From Paenibacillus tundrae (GTDB lineage Bacteria; Bacillota; Bacilli; Paenibacillales; Paenibacillaceae), in the NCBI RefSeq assembly GCF_036884255.1, contig NZ_CP145605.1, forward strand, positions 434,001 through 498,000: 64,000 bases of DNA. Direction: 5' to 3'. The notes beneath the pieces were generated by a model, which was not told the origin of the DNA, made no database searches, and saw only the letters and a program-made list of their open reading frames with translations. Both the position numbers and the translations under genes were made by a program. Of the stretch, positions 16,338-25,199 are shown piece by piece (within the stretch, counting starts at the first letter, position 1; each line of letters opens with the position of its first letter).

Positions 16338-16383
16338 GCTATAGCTAACTACCTGTAATACATATGATAGGAGCTGAACGGAA

Positions 16384-16860
16384 ATGATGACAGCATCATT
16401 CTCACATAGACCCGAAGGGTACGAATGTCCATTTTGTTGTATATGGGGTATCGATGGGCCTAATCAAGGAACCAAGCAAAGGGAGATCATCTATCAGAAC
16501 GAAAAGGTAACGGCATTTATCGCACGTAAATGGTGGCCGAACAATAAGGGGCATGTGCTCATCATTCCTAATCAACATTTCGAGAATATCTTTGACCTTC
16601 CTGCCGATTATGCTGCTGAAATCCACCGGGCGGCTCAGCTTACAGCACTTGCCATGAAGAATACATATGGATGTGATGGAATTTCTACGCGGCAACATAA
16701 TGAACCTGCTGGCAATCAAGACGTATGGCATTATCATCTGCATGTCTACCCTAGATATGTGGATGATCAACTGTATCTGTCACAAGGTGCTAATTCTGAT
16801 CCAGAAGAACGTGCTCTTTATGCTGACAAGCTGCGTTCTTGGATCAATGAGAATTCGTAA
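16384..16860 (+). CDS. HIT-family protein
   Basis: A 158-residue histidine-triad protein, a nucleotide hydrolase or transferase. The triad HYHLHVY is at H116, H118 and H120, with H120 followed by the usual aromatic end. CPFCC near residue 15 is a possible zinc-knuckle half seen in some HIT proteins. GHVLIIPNQHFENIFDL is the conserved substrate-binding strand. It follows the aldo/keto reductase by 46 bases and may share its transcript. The exact nucleotide substrate is unknown. Confidence 0.9.
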   Translation: MMTASFSHRPEGYECPFCCIWGIDGPNQGTKQREIIYQNEKVTAFIARKWWPNNKGHVLIIPNQHFENIFDLPADYAAEIHRAAQLTALAMKNTYGCDGISTRQHNEPAGNQDVWHYHLHVYPRYVDDQLYLSQGANSDPEERALYADKLRSWINENS

Positions 16861-16884
16861 AATTCAGGAGAATACATCAACATA

Positions 16885-17730
16885 TCATTTAATGGGTATC
16901 CAGATTTGAGGTGGTTGATTAGGCCCGGGATAGACCTCGAATTCGGGAATACCAGTATGTTCATAAGGGTTGGAGGGGAACCATTCTGTGATGATCTGTT
17001 TCCACAGCGCCTGCATACTTGCCGGCATCGGTCCTTGCACTTCAAATACGCACCATTTGGAAGCGGGAATTAGAAGCGCCGATAATCCTTCGGGTACTTC
17101 TCCATCGTATGAGGTAGCAATCCAGTATTCCATTTGTTTCTCATGAATCTCGTTCTGATCCACACAGACACCAAGAATTCCTTGAATCAATCCGTTATTT
17201 AATTGAAACAAGCGATCCTCAGCTCCACTGTGATATGCATCTTGCCACATCGTAGAGATTCCAGACAGGTGTTCTCCGTTTATATACGAAAAGGATTGTT
17301 GGATTCCTACCACCGAAAATTCATCATGTTCTACCATTTTATAATTCATGGGTTCTGCTCCTTTTAAGCTAAGCTGAATAACCAAGCGGTTATACGCCTT
17401 GATTGAGATCTTATTTCGACGGGCTTCACTAGGGGGGAAGCCATGTTGTCTGCGAAAAGCTTTGGAAAATGACTCTGGCGTGTCATAACCGTACTTGAAC
17501 GCTAAATCAATGATTTTGCCATCGCTTTGCAGAAGCTCATATGCTGCTAATGTTAATCGTCTCCGCCTAATATACTCTGCAATCGTAACATCAGCTAATA
17601 AGGAAAATGTACGTTGAAAATGAAAGAGAGACAGGTTGGTTTCAGCCGCAATTTGTTCAATGGTCATGTCCTCAAGCAGATGATCTTCAATATATTGAAT
17701 AGCTGTTTGTAAGGGCTGAATCCATTTCAT
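16885..17730 (-). CDS. AraC-family regulator with C-terminal GyrI-like effector domain
   Basis: A 281-residue regulator with an N-terminal AraC double helix-turn-helix (about residues 8-105; IAAETNLSLFHFQRTF and AFKYGYDTPESFSKAFRRQHG) and a C-terminal GyrI/Rob-like small-molecule-binding domain (about 118-280, ending in YPGPNQPPQIWIPIK). This N-terminal DNA-binding arrangement is that of the Rob/SoxS-like effector-sensing activators. The gene is convergent with the HIT gene, with a 24-base gap. Ligand and targets are unknown. Confidence 0.9.
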   Translation of the reverse strand: MKWIQPLQTAIQYIEDHLLEDMTIEQIAAETNLSLFHFQRTFSLLADVTIAEYIRRRRLTLAAYELLQSDGKIIDLAFKYGYDTPESFSKAFRRQHGFPPSEARRNKISIKAYNRLVIQLSLKGAEPMNYKMVEHDEFSVVGIQQSFSYINGEHLSGISTMWQDAYHSGAEDRLFQLNNGLIQGILGVCVDQNEIHEKQMEYWIATSYDGEVPEGLSALLIPASKWCVFEVQGPMPASMQALWKQIITEWFPSNPYEHTGIPEFEVYPGPNQPPQIWIPIK

Positions 17731-17879
17731 GTTGTGATCACTCCTTGATGCATATCATACAGGGTTGTTGCTTCAGCAGCCTGTCTTTTTCTGCTTTCAT
17801 TTGTCCGTTTGTATGTATGGTTTCTTCAAAAAGAAAAGTTTAATGAAAATCGGAGAGGTTGTTACCCTGCTCATTATGC

Positions 17880-18515
17880 TTAAGAAAACTGCCAAAAACC
17901 TGCAATGGGATGTTCAATCTCCTTACCTGCTTTGGCGAAAATATATAGTGAACCAAAATAAAAAGGATAACTGCCATCCTCTTGAATCAATGTGCCGGGA
18001 TAACCGTCTTCATCTACTTGGAAAAAGAATGAAAATGACTCTTCCTTAAGTTTGGCAAAATAATAGTCCTCATTTTGAATCAGTCTCGGGGTGCCTCCCA
18101 CTTTGATTAAAAAGGGTCGATCCATTGATTCTTCATCATTAGTTAGTTGACCAGCTGAGATGATGTGTTTGATAAGATTTGAGTTAGCAAAGGTAGTATG
18201 CATGCTTTCTGCTGAAATGGGATGCTCAATCACCTTGACCGCGCAGTTTGGATAAATGTTGTTCTCCAAATGCCTATCACGATCTTCTGGGATAAAAATT
18301 GAAATCATGCTATCTGGTATAAAGGGATGCTTGAGACTTAGATAGAAAACATACTTTTGGTCGAGTTCGTGGATGAAGTCGGATTGATCGTCAAAAAAAA
18401 CGGGCGCATTCCCGCCAATCCAGCCTGCTCCGTGTTCGCTCGTTGAATCCAAATCCGCGTAATAAAGGATACAATCTGATCTCTCGATTAAAATATTCTT
18501 TTTGTTCTCCATCAT
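17880..18515 (-). CDS. Hypothetical protein, perhaps DUF1963-like
   Basis: A 211-residue soluble protein with no signal or membrane segment. The C-terminal part (GYPGTLIQEDGSYPFYFGSLYIF...GFWQFS) loosely resembles the tail of DUF1963/YwqG proteins, but I cannot confirm this. ATG 18515 is nine bases after AGGAG; TTG 18524 would sit on the site. Monocistronic on the minus strand. Function not assigned. Confidence 0.65.
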   Translation of the reverse strand: MMENKKNILIERSDCILYYADLDSTSEHGAGWIGGNAPVFFDDQSDFIHELDQKYVFYLSLKHPFIPDSMISIFIPEDRDRHLENNIYPNCAVKVIEHPISAESMHTTFANSNLIKHIISAGQLTNDEESMDRPFLIKVGGTPRLIQNEDYYFAKLKEESFSFFFQVDEDGYPGTLIQEDGSYPFYFGSLYIFAKAGKEIEHPIAGFWQFS

Positions 18516-18621
18516 CCTGTTCAACTCCTCTCAAAAACTAACATGATCGTCACTGCTTTGACAAAAAGGTGTTCGCTGAATTGAATAGTGCTGGTTCAAA
18601 TTCGTATAGTTCTTATTTTAT

Positions 18622-18694
18622 TATAATGAACGCTCGCAAACGAAGCGACTTCTCTCGAATGAATTCAGAGAGAAGTCGCCGGTTAAGCTTTTTT
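18622..18694 (+). terminator. Strong hairpin with T-tract; possible small RNA
   Basis: GCGACTTCTCTC (18645-18656) and GAGAGAAGTCGC (18668-18679) form a perfect 12-bp stem with an 11-base loop, followed after nine bases by six T on the plus strand. No plus-strand gene lies upstream to need it; TATAAT at 18622-18627 precedes it, with no good -35. It may end a short plus-strand transcript. The flanking 18516-18837 region holds no gene I can support. Confidence 0.45.
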
Positions 18695-18837
18695 ATATTG
18701 TGCAGCAGGATTCTTCCCCGTCCATGTCTTGCTTCGCTTTATTGGATGTTACCGAATACACGATCACCGGGTTAAAAAAGAGGTTAAACCAGTTCATTCT
18801 AGTGACCTCAAATACGATTTGTTAGGCTGAAGACATT

Positions 18838-19860
18838 TTATTTGTTTGCGCTAAGTGACAACAAGTGCTTCAGATTATCATCGATAAATTGATTGTCGGC
18901 ACTGTTGATGCCGCGACCGGCAAAGTGACCCCAGATGGACTGAATTGGCCTAAAGGTAGCATTAGGGATACGCGCGGCCTCATATTCATTATCGTCTGCT
19001 GTACAGAAGAGATCGGTGCTTCCCGGCATGATGCAGGCAAGGGCTTGTATACTCTTAAGCGCTTGTTCAAAATCTCCGTTATAGGAAGGGTTGGCACTAA
19101 TATCTGCATGCTGACCTGTCCATAACATGGTTAGAACATTATGCGGGTCCATATTCATAAAGCTATTCTCCCAGACACCAGCTACAAAATCCTCCAATGT
19201 GTCAAATCCCATCTCACGATAAAGCTCTTCTCTATAAAATGCATGGGACAGTCCCCATCCTGCATAAACCCGACCAACAGCACGCATGTCTGTGGAGGTT
19301 AGTTGATTTAGTTTGCTTGAGTCGAAGCCAACGGCAGATAGCAGTGAAGATTTTACGCCTTCCAGTACCACATATGTGTGAGGCCAAGGTTTGGCGATGC
19401 CTCCGAAAGGTGCGATTCGTTCGACCATCTCTGGGTAACTTGCACCCCATTGAAATGCCTGAATGCCGCCCATGGACCACCCGACGACAAGAGCAACTTT
19501 TTGAATACCGAATTTCTCAGTTAGTAGCTGGTGCTGGAATTGAACGTTGTCATAAATGGTTACCTGTGGGAAGTTAGCCCGATCGAATGGAGGCGGCGTA
19601 TTACTTGGAGACGAAGATAGCCCATTGCCCAGCAAATTGGGAACGATAATAAAATATTTCTCTGGATCGAGTGCCATCCCGCTGCCAATGAGCCATTCAT
19701 TCTGAATATGCTGATCTCCAAAAGCCGTTGGATAAACAATAACATTATCCCTTTGTTCATTTAATTTTCCGTATGTTTTATAAGCAAGAAAGGCATTTGG
19801 TAACGTCACTCCTGATTGTAAAAGTACATCACCCGAATTAAAAATTTCATAGTCCATCAT
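18838..19860 (-). CDS. Homoserine O-acetyltransferase-like alpha/beta hydrolase
   Basis: A 340-residue alpha/beta-hydrolase of the MetX family. The catalytic triad appears complete: nucleophile S129 in GWSMGG, D283 in GSTDLF, and H312 in GHFAG. NLLGNGLSSSPSNT and GDQHIQNEW follow the MetX pattern, but the family also includes hydrolases and other acyltransferases, so a methionine role is not proven. ATG 19860 has GGGAG upstream. It is divergent from the LysR gene across 140 bases containing two dyads, which suggests control by that regulator. Confidence 0.82.
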   Translation of the reverse strand: MMDYEIFNSGDVLLQSGVTLPNAFLAYKTYGKLNEQRDNVIVYPTAFGDQHIQNEWLIGSGMALDPEKYFIIVPNLLGNGLSSSPSNTPPPFDRANFPQVTIYDNVQFQHQLLTEKFGIQKVALVVGWSMGGIQAFQWGASYPEMVERIAPFGGIAKPWPHTYVVLEGVKSSLLSAVGFDSSKLNQLTSTDMRAVGRVYAGWGLSHAFYREELYREMGFDTLEDFVAGVWENSFMNMDPHNVLTMLWTGQHADISANPSYNGDFEQALKSIQALACIMPGSTDLFCTADDNEYEAARIPNATFRPIQSIWGHFAGRGINSADNQFIDDNLKHLLSLSANK

Positions 19861-19944
19861 GGATTCGCTCCCTTCAAAATGAAGACCACATGTTCACTGT
19901 GATCTCTTGTGCTCAGTATAGAGTCGTGATACCCTCAATAAAAG

Positions 19945-19980
19945 TGAATAGAATTCAATGTAGTGTTCAATAAAATTGAA
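19945..19980. promoter_or_regulatory. Tandem dyads in the MetX-like / LysR divergent promoter
   Basis: TGAAT-aga-ATTCA at 19945-19957 and TTCAAT-aaa-ATTGAA at 19966-19980 are perfect inverted repeats with three-base spacers. LysR proteins usually bind paired dyads with T-N11-A ends, and the second fits well. Confidence 0.6.
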
Positions 19981-20000
19981 GGTGGAAGGAGAAGTATCGG

Positions 20001-20909
20001 ATGGAATTGCGTCAACTGAATACGTTTTGCACGGTTGCAACAACTTTAAATTTCACGCGGGCAGCAGAAGTGCTGAGCTACGTTCCTTCCAATGTCACGA
20101 TGCAAATTAAAGCATTGGAAGATGAGTTGGGTGTTCGTCTCTTTGATCGGTTGGGCAAGCAACTCGCGCTCACAACTGCGGGGAAACGATTTTTAACACA
20201 CGCCCAAGGCGTTCTTGAGAAAATGGACGAAGCTCGAAGTGTTGTCCATGATAATGAAAAACTAAGTGGTACCCTAACGATAAGTGCGAATGAGGTTATT
20301 TGCTCCTATCGGCTTCCACCCGTTTTCCAAAGGTTTCGTTCGCAACATCCCGGCGTTCGTCTGATCTTTCGCTCTGTTCCGAATCAAGAGCTTAAGCAAA
20401 CGTTATTCGAGGGGACGACAGATATCGTGTATATACTGGATGAACCAATTCGCTCGAAGGGACTGGTGGTTGAATCACTTGTGGAGGAAAATTTCCGTTT
20501 GTTAGCGGCTCCTGATCACCCTCTCGCTAAGCGACCTGTGCTGCAGTTGGAAGATTTTCATGAAGAAGTGTTCCTGACGAATGAAAAGGGTTGTCCATAT
20601 CGAATGATGTTTGATCGTTCATTTGAGAAAGAAGGCATGGATAGCATCACATATCTGGAGTTTCAAAGTGCTGAAGCCATTAAACAATGCGCGATCTCAG
20701 GCATCGGTATCGGCTTTCTTCCTGAAGTCGTCGTGCAAGCGGAAGTGGAACGCGGAGAACTTGTTGTTCTCCCATGGCAAATTCCGAACCTACAGGTGCA
20801 CACACAAATGTTGTGGCATAAGGACAAGTGGCTTTCACCGATCATGCTATCTTTTATTGAAGCAACAAGAGATGTTTTTCGTTCACAGATGAAGGAAGAA
20901 GAAGTATAG
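20001..20909 (+). CDS. LysR-family transcriptional regulator
   Basis: A 302-residue LysR-type regulator with an N-terminal winged helix-turn-helix (residues 1-60; FTRAAEVLSYVPSNVTMQIKALEDELG) and a periplasmic-binding-protein-like effector domain (about 90-295). A GGAAGGAG site precedes ATG. It is divergent from the MetX-like gene, the usual LysR target arrangement, with dyads in the shared promoter. Effector unknown. Confidence 0.93.
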   Translation: MELRQLNTFCTVATTLNFTRAAEVLSYVPSNVTMQIKALEDELGVRLFDRLGKQLALTTAGKRFLTHAQGVLEKMDEARSVVHDNEKLSGTLTISANEVICSYRLPPVFQRFRSQHPGVRLIFRSVPNQELKQTLFEGTTDIVYILDEPIRSKGLVVESLVEENFRLLAAPDHPLAKRPVLQLEDFHEEVFLTNEKGCPYRMMFDRSFEKEGMDSITYLEFQSAEAIKQCAISGIGIGFLPEVVVQAEVERGELVVLPWQIPNLQVHTQMLWHKDKWLSPIMLSFIEATRDVFRSQMKEEEV

Positions 20910-21051
20910 TCTCCTAGATTAAAAAAGAAGAAAATGTCGATTTTTAATGTAGATGCTCCGCTTGGTTATATTACAATTCACTTTTGTGCATATAGATTCC
21001 GATATACTATAATAGAAGTAAAATACTGGATAGTAGGAGGATGAAAAGTTC

Positions 21052-22158
21052 ATGATTAGTATGAAACAGGCGCTTCGCGGAGCACTTGCTCTAGTTCTTG
21101 TATTCGGGGTGCTAGCACCAACACTAGTCTTTGCCGCTACAGGAGATGTCACTTCGATTGAGATCACGAATGAGAGCCCACGGAAAATGAGTGTATCTGA
21201 GACAGCTACGCTTCAGGTCATGGCCGTTATTGAAGGTTTTGATAATAAACAGGATGTGACAGCGGGGGTTACGTGGTCAACCAGTAATGCAGCCGTTGCA
21301 ACCATTGCAAAGGGGAAAGTTAAGGCTGTATCAGCAGGCCAAGCAACGATCTTTGCCCAGCTTGATGGAGCAAAGGCCGAGCTTGTAGTTCAGGTTCAGG
21401 ACAAGATTAAGAGCATCAAGGCTTCGCCTAACTCCTATAGTTTTGTCAAAGGTAGTGAAGGTACACTGCCGAAAGTAACGATTACCCGTGCAAATGGCAA
21501 GTCAGAAGACGTCACGTCGGAGATTGTATGGACAGTGTCCAGTTCGTCGGCTGTGTTGGAAGACGGGAAGATCAGAGGTATTACACCTGGTCGCGTATTA
21601 TTACAAGGGAAGTACGGTTCAACAACGGTGAAAGTACCGGTTGCGATCACGGACGTGATTACGAAGATTGATGTAACACCGAAGGCATTACAGCTCAACA
21701 TCAAGAAGTCGAAGGCATTGAAAGTAGTTGGTACATATGCGAATGGCAAAACGATCAATCTTTCGAAACAGGTGATCTGGACCTCTTCAAATAATAGTGT
21801 AGCTACAGTCAAAAATGGTACCGTTAAGACGTTGACTGAAGGACAAGCAACCTTGACAGGAACGTATCAAGATCAGACAATAACCGTAGAGGTTACTGTC
21901 GTACCTTTGCTCAAAAAGCTGATTACAGGGCAGAAGAAACTGGTGTTATCTCCGCAAGGAAGCACAACACTCAGCTTGATGGCTCAGTATGACACGGGCA
22001 AAATGACTGTTGTAACCAACAGTGCAGTATGGACCAGCAGTAAGCCTGGTGTAGCGACGGTTACAAACGGGAAGATTCAAGCGGTATCTAAGGGCAAGAC
22101 CTCCATTGTAGCGAAATGGGGAAATAAAAAGGTGAGCATACCTGTTACGGTAAAATAA
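21052..22158 (+). CDS. Secreted protein with four BIG2 immunoglobulin-like domains
   Basis: A 368-residue exported protein with a signal peptide (residues 1-28, cut near FAA) and four bacterial Ig-like BIG2 repeats at about 33-113, 117-197, 200-282 and 284-368. Each repeat has the VTWSTSNxxVATI...G.VKAVSAGQATI pattern. There is no lipobox, LPXTG, SLH or LysM anchor, so it is probably released or bound through partners. ATG 21052 is 11 bases after AGGAGG; ATG 21041 touches that site. A TATACT promoter-like box lies at about 21003. Likely a cell-surface or adhesion structural protein. Confidence 0.88.
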   Translation: MISMKQALRGALALVLVFGVLAPTLVFAATGDVTSIEITNESPRKMSVSETATLQVMAVIEGFDNKQDVTAGVTWSTSNAAVATIAKGKVKAVSAGQATIFAQLDGAKAELVVQVQDKIKSIKASPNSYSFVKGSEGTLPKVTITRANGKSEDVTSEIVWTVSSSSAVLEDGKIRGITPGRVLLQGKYGSTTVKVPVAITDVITKIDVTPKALQLNIKKSKALKVVGTYANGKTINLSKQVIWTSSNNSVATVKNGTVKTLTEGQATLTGTYQDQTITVEVTVVPLLKKLITGQKKLVLSPQGSTTLSLMAQYDTGKMTVVTNSAVWTSSKPGVATVTNGKIQAVSKGKTSIVAKWGNKKVSIPVTVK

Positions 22159-22250
22159 TCTCAGAACTACAACACGAGTCTGTAATACGATATGTATCTG
22201 GTGACAACTCGCGCTATATATGTAATATTTATACAAAAGCAAAGAAGCAG

Positions 22251-22275
22251 GGAGCGTAGATTATACGCTCCTTTC
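22251..22275 (+). terminator. Terminator after the BIG2 gene
   Basis: GGAGCGTA and TACGCTCC form a perfect eight-base stem with a five-base loop, followed by TTTCTT. Confidence 0.75.
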
Positions 22276-22316
22276 TTGTAATCTTTATCAGAATTTCAAG
22301 GATCGGATGTGATCAT

Positions 22317-22499
22317 TTGAAAGGCTCCATTATAAGTTCGGATTGGAATTGGAATGATGTGGCTTATCTTCGATATCTCCTGTTATCGATTCTCTCGGTA
22401 CTGACTTTTCAGATGAGTGACAAGATGGAAGGGATGAAACATCGTGCCTATACCAAGTACCTTGAAGGGTATCGATTGAAGAGTAAGCAGATCCAATGA
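22317..22499 (+). CDS. Uncertain small ORF before the DUF2809 gene
   Basis: A 60-codon frame starting with TTG, whose TGA overlaps the ATG of the next frame. It has one hydrophobic segment (YLLLSILSVLTF) and a Lys/Arg-rich tail. No clear ribosome site is present and I do not recognise the sequence. The four-base overlap with the downstream gene is the main support. Confidence 0.3.
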   Translation: MKGSIISSDWNWNDVAYLRYLLLSILSVLTFQMSDKMEGMKHRAYTKYLEGYRLKSKQIQ

Positions 22500-22884
22500 G
22501 AAGCAGACTTGTTTATTTCATCGCAACGATCATCACGATGGGGCTAGGTCTTGCTTCGCGTCATTATGGAGATCAGCTACCCAAGTGGGTGAGTGAACAT
22601 GCAGGAGACGCACTGTGGGCAGGCATGATTTATTTTGGTGTACGCATGGTATGGCATAGGCGTAGTACAGCTTGGGCAGTGATGATTAGTTTGCTGTTCT
22701 GCTGGATGATCGAATTCTCACAATTGATTCAGACACCATGGCTAATGAACTACGTTCGACGTTGTTAGGCGCACTTATTCTGGGTCATGGTTTCCTCGTG
22801 GTTGATCTCCTTCGTTACGCTGTTGGAATTCTGTGTGTGTATATGTTGGATCGTTATTTCCCGAGCAATATCAATCGCATGTAA
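22496..22884 (+). pseudogene. DUF2809 membrane protein gene with a frameshift
   Basis: The first 90 codons (MRSRLVYFI...LASRHYGDQLPKWVSEHAGDALWA) match the DUF2809 family of small membrane proteins, ending early at VRRC. In the +1 frame the expected remainder continues at once: NELRSTLLGALILGHGFLVVDLLRYAVG, ending at TAA 22882-22884 to give the usual length near 130 residues. A single missing base near 22743-22747 (TAAT where TAAAT would restore the frame) explains it. Either a real null mutation or a sequencing error. Family function unknown. Confidence 0.8.
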
Positions 22885-22941
22885 GATGGGAAGCGGGTTT
22901 TAGATATAGGTACCGATATAGGTACGGATAAGGAGATGCTG

Positions 22942-23502
22942 ATGATGAATGTGGACAAGCTGTTTAGTGAATCCCCGGAGTTTGAGACAGAGCGATTGTT
23001 ACTAAGACGTCTGACCATGAGTGATGTTGAGGAGTATTTCCAATTTGCTTCCGATCCACGTGTGAGTGAACAGAGCTTGTGGAATTGTCATGAGACGATG
23101 GAGGACTCAGTTCAATATATTCAACGCGTCTTGGACAACTATGAGCGTAAAACAGTTTATCTATGGGCTTTTGTCTGGAAAGAGACAGGTCAACTGATTG
23201 GCAGGGGCGGGATCTTTGATCTGAACGAGTCTATGCAGAGCGCTGAGTTAGGATATGCTATATCTAGTTTATATTGGAATCAGGGTGTTGCATCTGAAGC
23301 AATGCAGCCGATTGTACATTATTGTTTTGAAGAGCTTGACTGCAATCGTCTAGGTGGTAGATGCAATGCAGGTAATATAGGATCTGCGCGGGTGATGGAG
23401 AAGATAGGTATGTCATATGAAGGTATACTGCGTAAGCAATTGAAAATCAAAGGTGTCTTCACGGATCAGAAAATATACTCCCGAGTTCGGGATGATCTAT
23501 AA
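22942..23502 (+). CDS. GNAT-family N-acetyltransferase, RimJ/RimL type
   Basis: A 186-residue acetyltransferase of the RimJ/RimL subgroup. ETERLLLRRLTMSDVEEYF is the family N-terminus; ELGYAISSLYWNQGVASEAM holds the acetyl-CoA loop; NAGNIGSARVMEKIGMSYEGILR is the conserved C-terminal block. AAGGAG is six bases before ATG 22942. The group acetylates protein N-termini or small amines; the acceptor here is unknown. Confidence 0.9.
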   Translation: MMNVDKLFSESPEFETERLLLRRLTMSDVEEYFQFASDPRVSEQSLWNCHETMEDSVQYIQRVLDNYERKTVYLWAFVWKETGQLIGRGGIFDLNESMQSAELGYAISSLYWNQGVASEAMQPIVHYCFEELDCNRLGGRCNAGNIGSARVMEKIGMSYEGILRKQLKIKGVFTDQKIYSRVRDDL

Positions 23503-23584
23503 TATATGAATGACGGATCGAACTTGTAATGGTATAACATTGGTTTTGCATTGAACTTTACATATGAATTCAGGAGGTATAGCG

Positions 23585-23914
23585 ATGATCTACAGTATCA
23601 TATCCCGCTCCACTTGGGAGCAACTATCGGGGGAGAGCTTCTATGCTCCTGACAGCTTGAATACAGATGGTTTCATTCATTGTTCTACGAAAGAGCAGAT
23701 TCCGTGGGTAGCTGGGCAATATTATGAAGGACGTACGGATCTGCTCCTGCTTGGTATCGATGAGAAAGTATTACAAGCAGAATTAGTTTATGAGGATTTG
23801 TATAACTTAAACGAACTTTTTCCACATATCTATGGTCAGCTTAATTTGGATGCCGTGCACAAGGTTCTCGATTTTAACCCAAATGAAGATGGATCATTTT
23901 CTTTTCCGGAATAG
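23585..23914 (+). CDS. DUF952 family protein
   Basis: A 109-residue protein of the DUF952 family, which adopts an ADP-ribosyltransferase-like fold but has no settled function. The family blocks are ISRSTWEQL, DGFIHCSTKEQIP, LLLGIDEKVL, and FPHIYGQLNLDAV. AGGAGG precedes ATG 23585 by about eight bases. Confidence 0.88.
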   Translation: MIYSIISRSTWEQLSGESFYAPDSLNTDGFIHCSTKEQIPWVAGQYYEGRTDLLLLGIDEKVLQAELVYEDLYNLNELFPHIYGQLNLDAVHKVLDFNPNEDGSFSFPE

Positions 23915-24027
23915 TGAGATAAGTGTTGATTTTAATCATGAAGGAATCTTAACAGGATGAGCTTCATCATCTGATCGCTATGTGGAAATTGAAATTATCA
24001 TTCTCATATCAGGAAAGGTGTGATGTT

Positions 24028-24609
24028 ATGGATCTCAATCCAAGCTTTCTGGAGACTGCCGAGAAACAATTTTTATATTATAAACAGCTTGGGGACAAAG
24101 CCATGGCGCAACTTGAGCCTGAACAATTATTTCAATCCTGGAATGAAGATACGAATAGTATAGCCGTGATTGTGAAGCACCTATGGGGCAATATGTTATC
24201 CCGCTGGACAGATGTGTTAACGACAGATGGAGAGAAGGCGTGGCGGGAACGTGATGCTGAATTTATCAACGATCTGTCTACGCGGGAGGAAGTGCTGGAC
24301 AAATGGGAGGAAGGCTGGAGCTGTTTGCTGAGCGCCATTCGTTCATTCACACCCGATCAATTATCCCATATCATCTACATTCGTAATGAGGGTCATACCG
24401 TTATGGAGGCAATCACCCGCCAGCTAGCACATTATCCGTATCATGTTGGACAGATCGTATATGTCGCCAAAATGCTCAAAGAGACGTCATGGGATAGCTT
24501 ATCCATTCCGCGAAATGGGTCTACCCTCTATAATGGCGAGAAATTCGCCAAGCCTAAGATGACAAAGCATTTTACAGACGAGGAACTTAAAAGGGAGGAA
24601 CCCAAATGA
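24028..24609 (+). CDS. DinB-like DUF1572 family protein
   Basis: A 193-residue four-helix protein of the DinB/YfiT superfamily, DUF1572 branch. Its putative metal ligands are H in VKHLWGNM and the HxxxH of HYPYHVGQI. Relatives are thiol-dependent transferases or unknown metal proteins. The ATG 24028 start follows an AAAGGTG site. The stop overlaps the next gene (ATGA), so it forms a coupled operon with the phosphatase and DUF2785 genes. Confidence 0.87.
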   Translation: MDLNPSFLETAEKQFLYYKQLGDKAMAQLEPEQLFQSWNEDTNSIAVIVKHLWGNMLSRWTDVLTTDGEKAWRERDAEFINDLSTREEVLDKWEEGWSCLLSAIRSFTPDQLSHIIYIRNEGHTVMEAITRQLAHYPYHVGQIVYVAKMLKETSWDSLSIPRNGSTLYNGEKFAKPKMTKHFTDEELKREEPK

Positions 24610-25199
24610 CACAATTAACTCTAATTCGGCATGGGAGTACAGCTTGGAATAAAGAGAAGCGATCACAGGGGCAGACGGACAACCCGCTGGATCAAGAAGG
24701 TAGAGAACAGGCGTTATTGCTTGCCGCAAGACTTAGCTCAGATTCATGGGACGCGATCTACGCCAGTGATCTGGAGCGCGCCAGCGAGACCGCTCGAATC
24801 ATCGGTGATCGATTGGGGATCAAGGAGATTCACCTCGATCCACGTCTACGTGAAATGGGCGGAGGTCAGGTCGAAGGAACAACAGAAGAGGAACGGGTAT
24901 CACGGTGGGGCGCAGATTGGAGCAGCATAGAGTTAGGAAGAGAAACAGCCGATGCGGGAACGTCACGTGGCATGGAGGTCATTGAAGAAATCTGCCGTAA
25001 GCATCCACATGATCGAGTACTTGTCGTTAGCCATGGAGCGATACTCCGTAACACGCTTAGAGGATTGCTGCCTGAACTTGATGTAAGTGTTAAGCTGTCC
25101 AATACTTCCGTTACCCGGGTCGAAAAGAAGGCAGAGGTTTGGGGTTGTGAGTTGTACAACTGCAGCGTGCACCTGAATCCTTCGGAAGGAACGCGATAG
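24606..25199 (+). CDS. Histidine phosphatase (phosphoglycerate mutase-like) family protein
   Basis: A 197-residue branch-1 histidine phosphatase. The phospho-accepting His is in LIRHGSTAWN near the N-terminus, with the second core His in VVSHGAILRN at about residue 140 and the acid in LREMGGGQVEG. Members dephosphorylate sugars, nucleotides or cofactor intermediates. It overlaps the DUF1572 gene by four bases, and its stop touches the ATG of the DUF2785 gene. Confidence 0.9.
   Translation: MTQLTLIRHGSTAWNKEKRSQGQTDNPLDQEGREQALLLAARLSSDSWDAIYASDLERASETARIIGDRLGIKEIHLDPRLREMGGGQVEGTTEEERVSRWGADWSSIELGRETADAGTSRGMEVIEEICRKHPHDRVLVVSHGAILRNTLRGLLPELDVSVKLSNTSVTRVEKKAEVWGCELYNCSVHLNPSEGTR

Noticed and set aside
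18569..18775. 68-codon plus-strand frame
   Set aside because: It spans the hairpin at 18645-18679 and an A/T-rich promoter-like tract; no ribosome site. A small RNA is more plausible.
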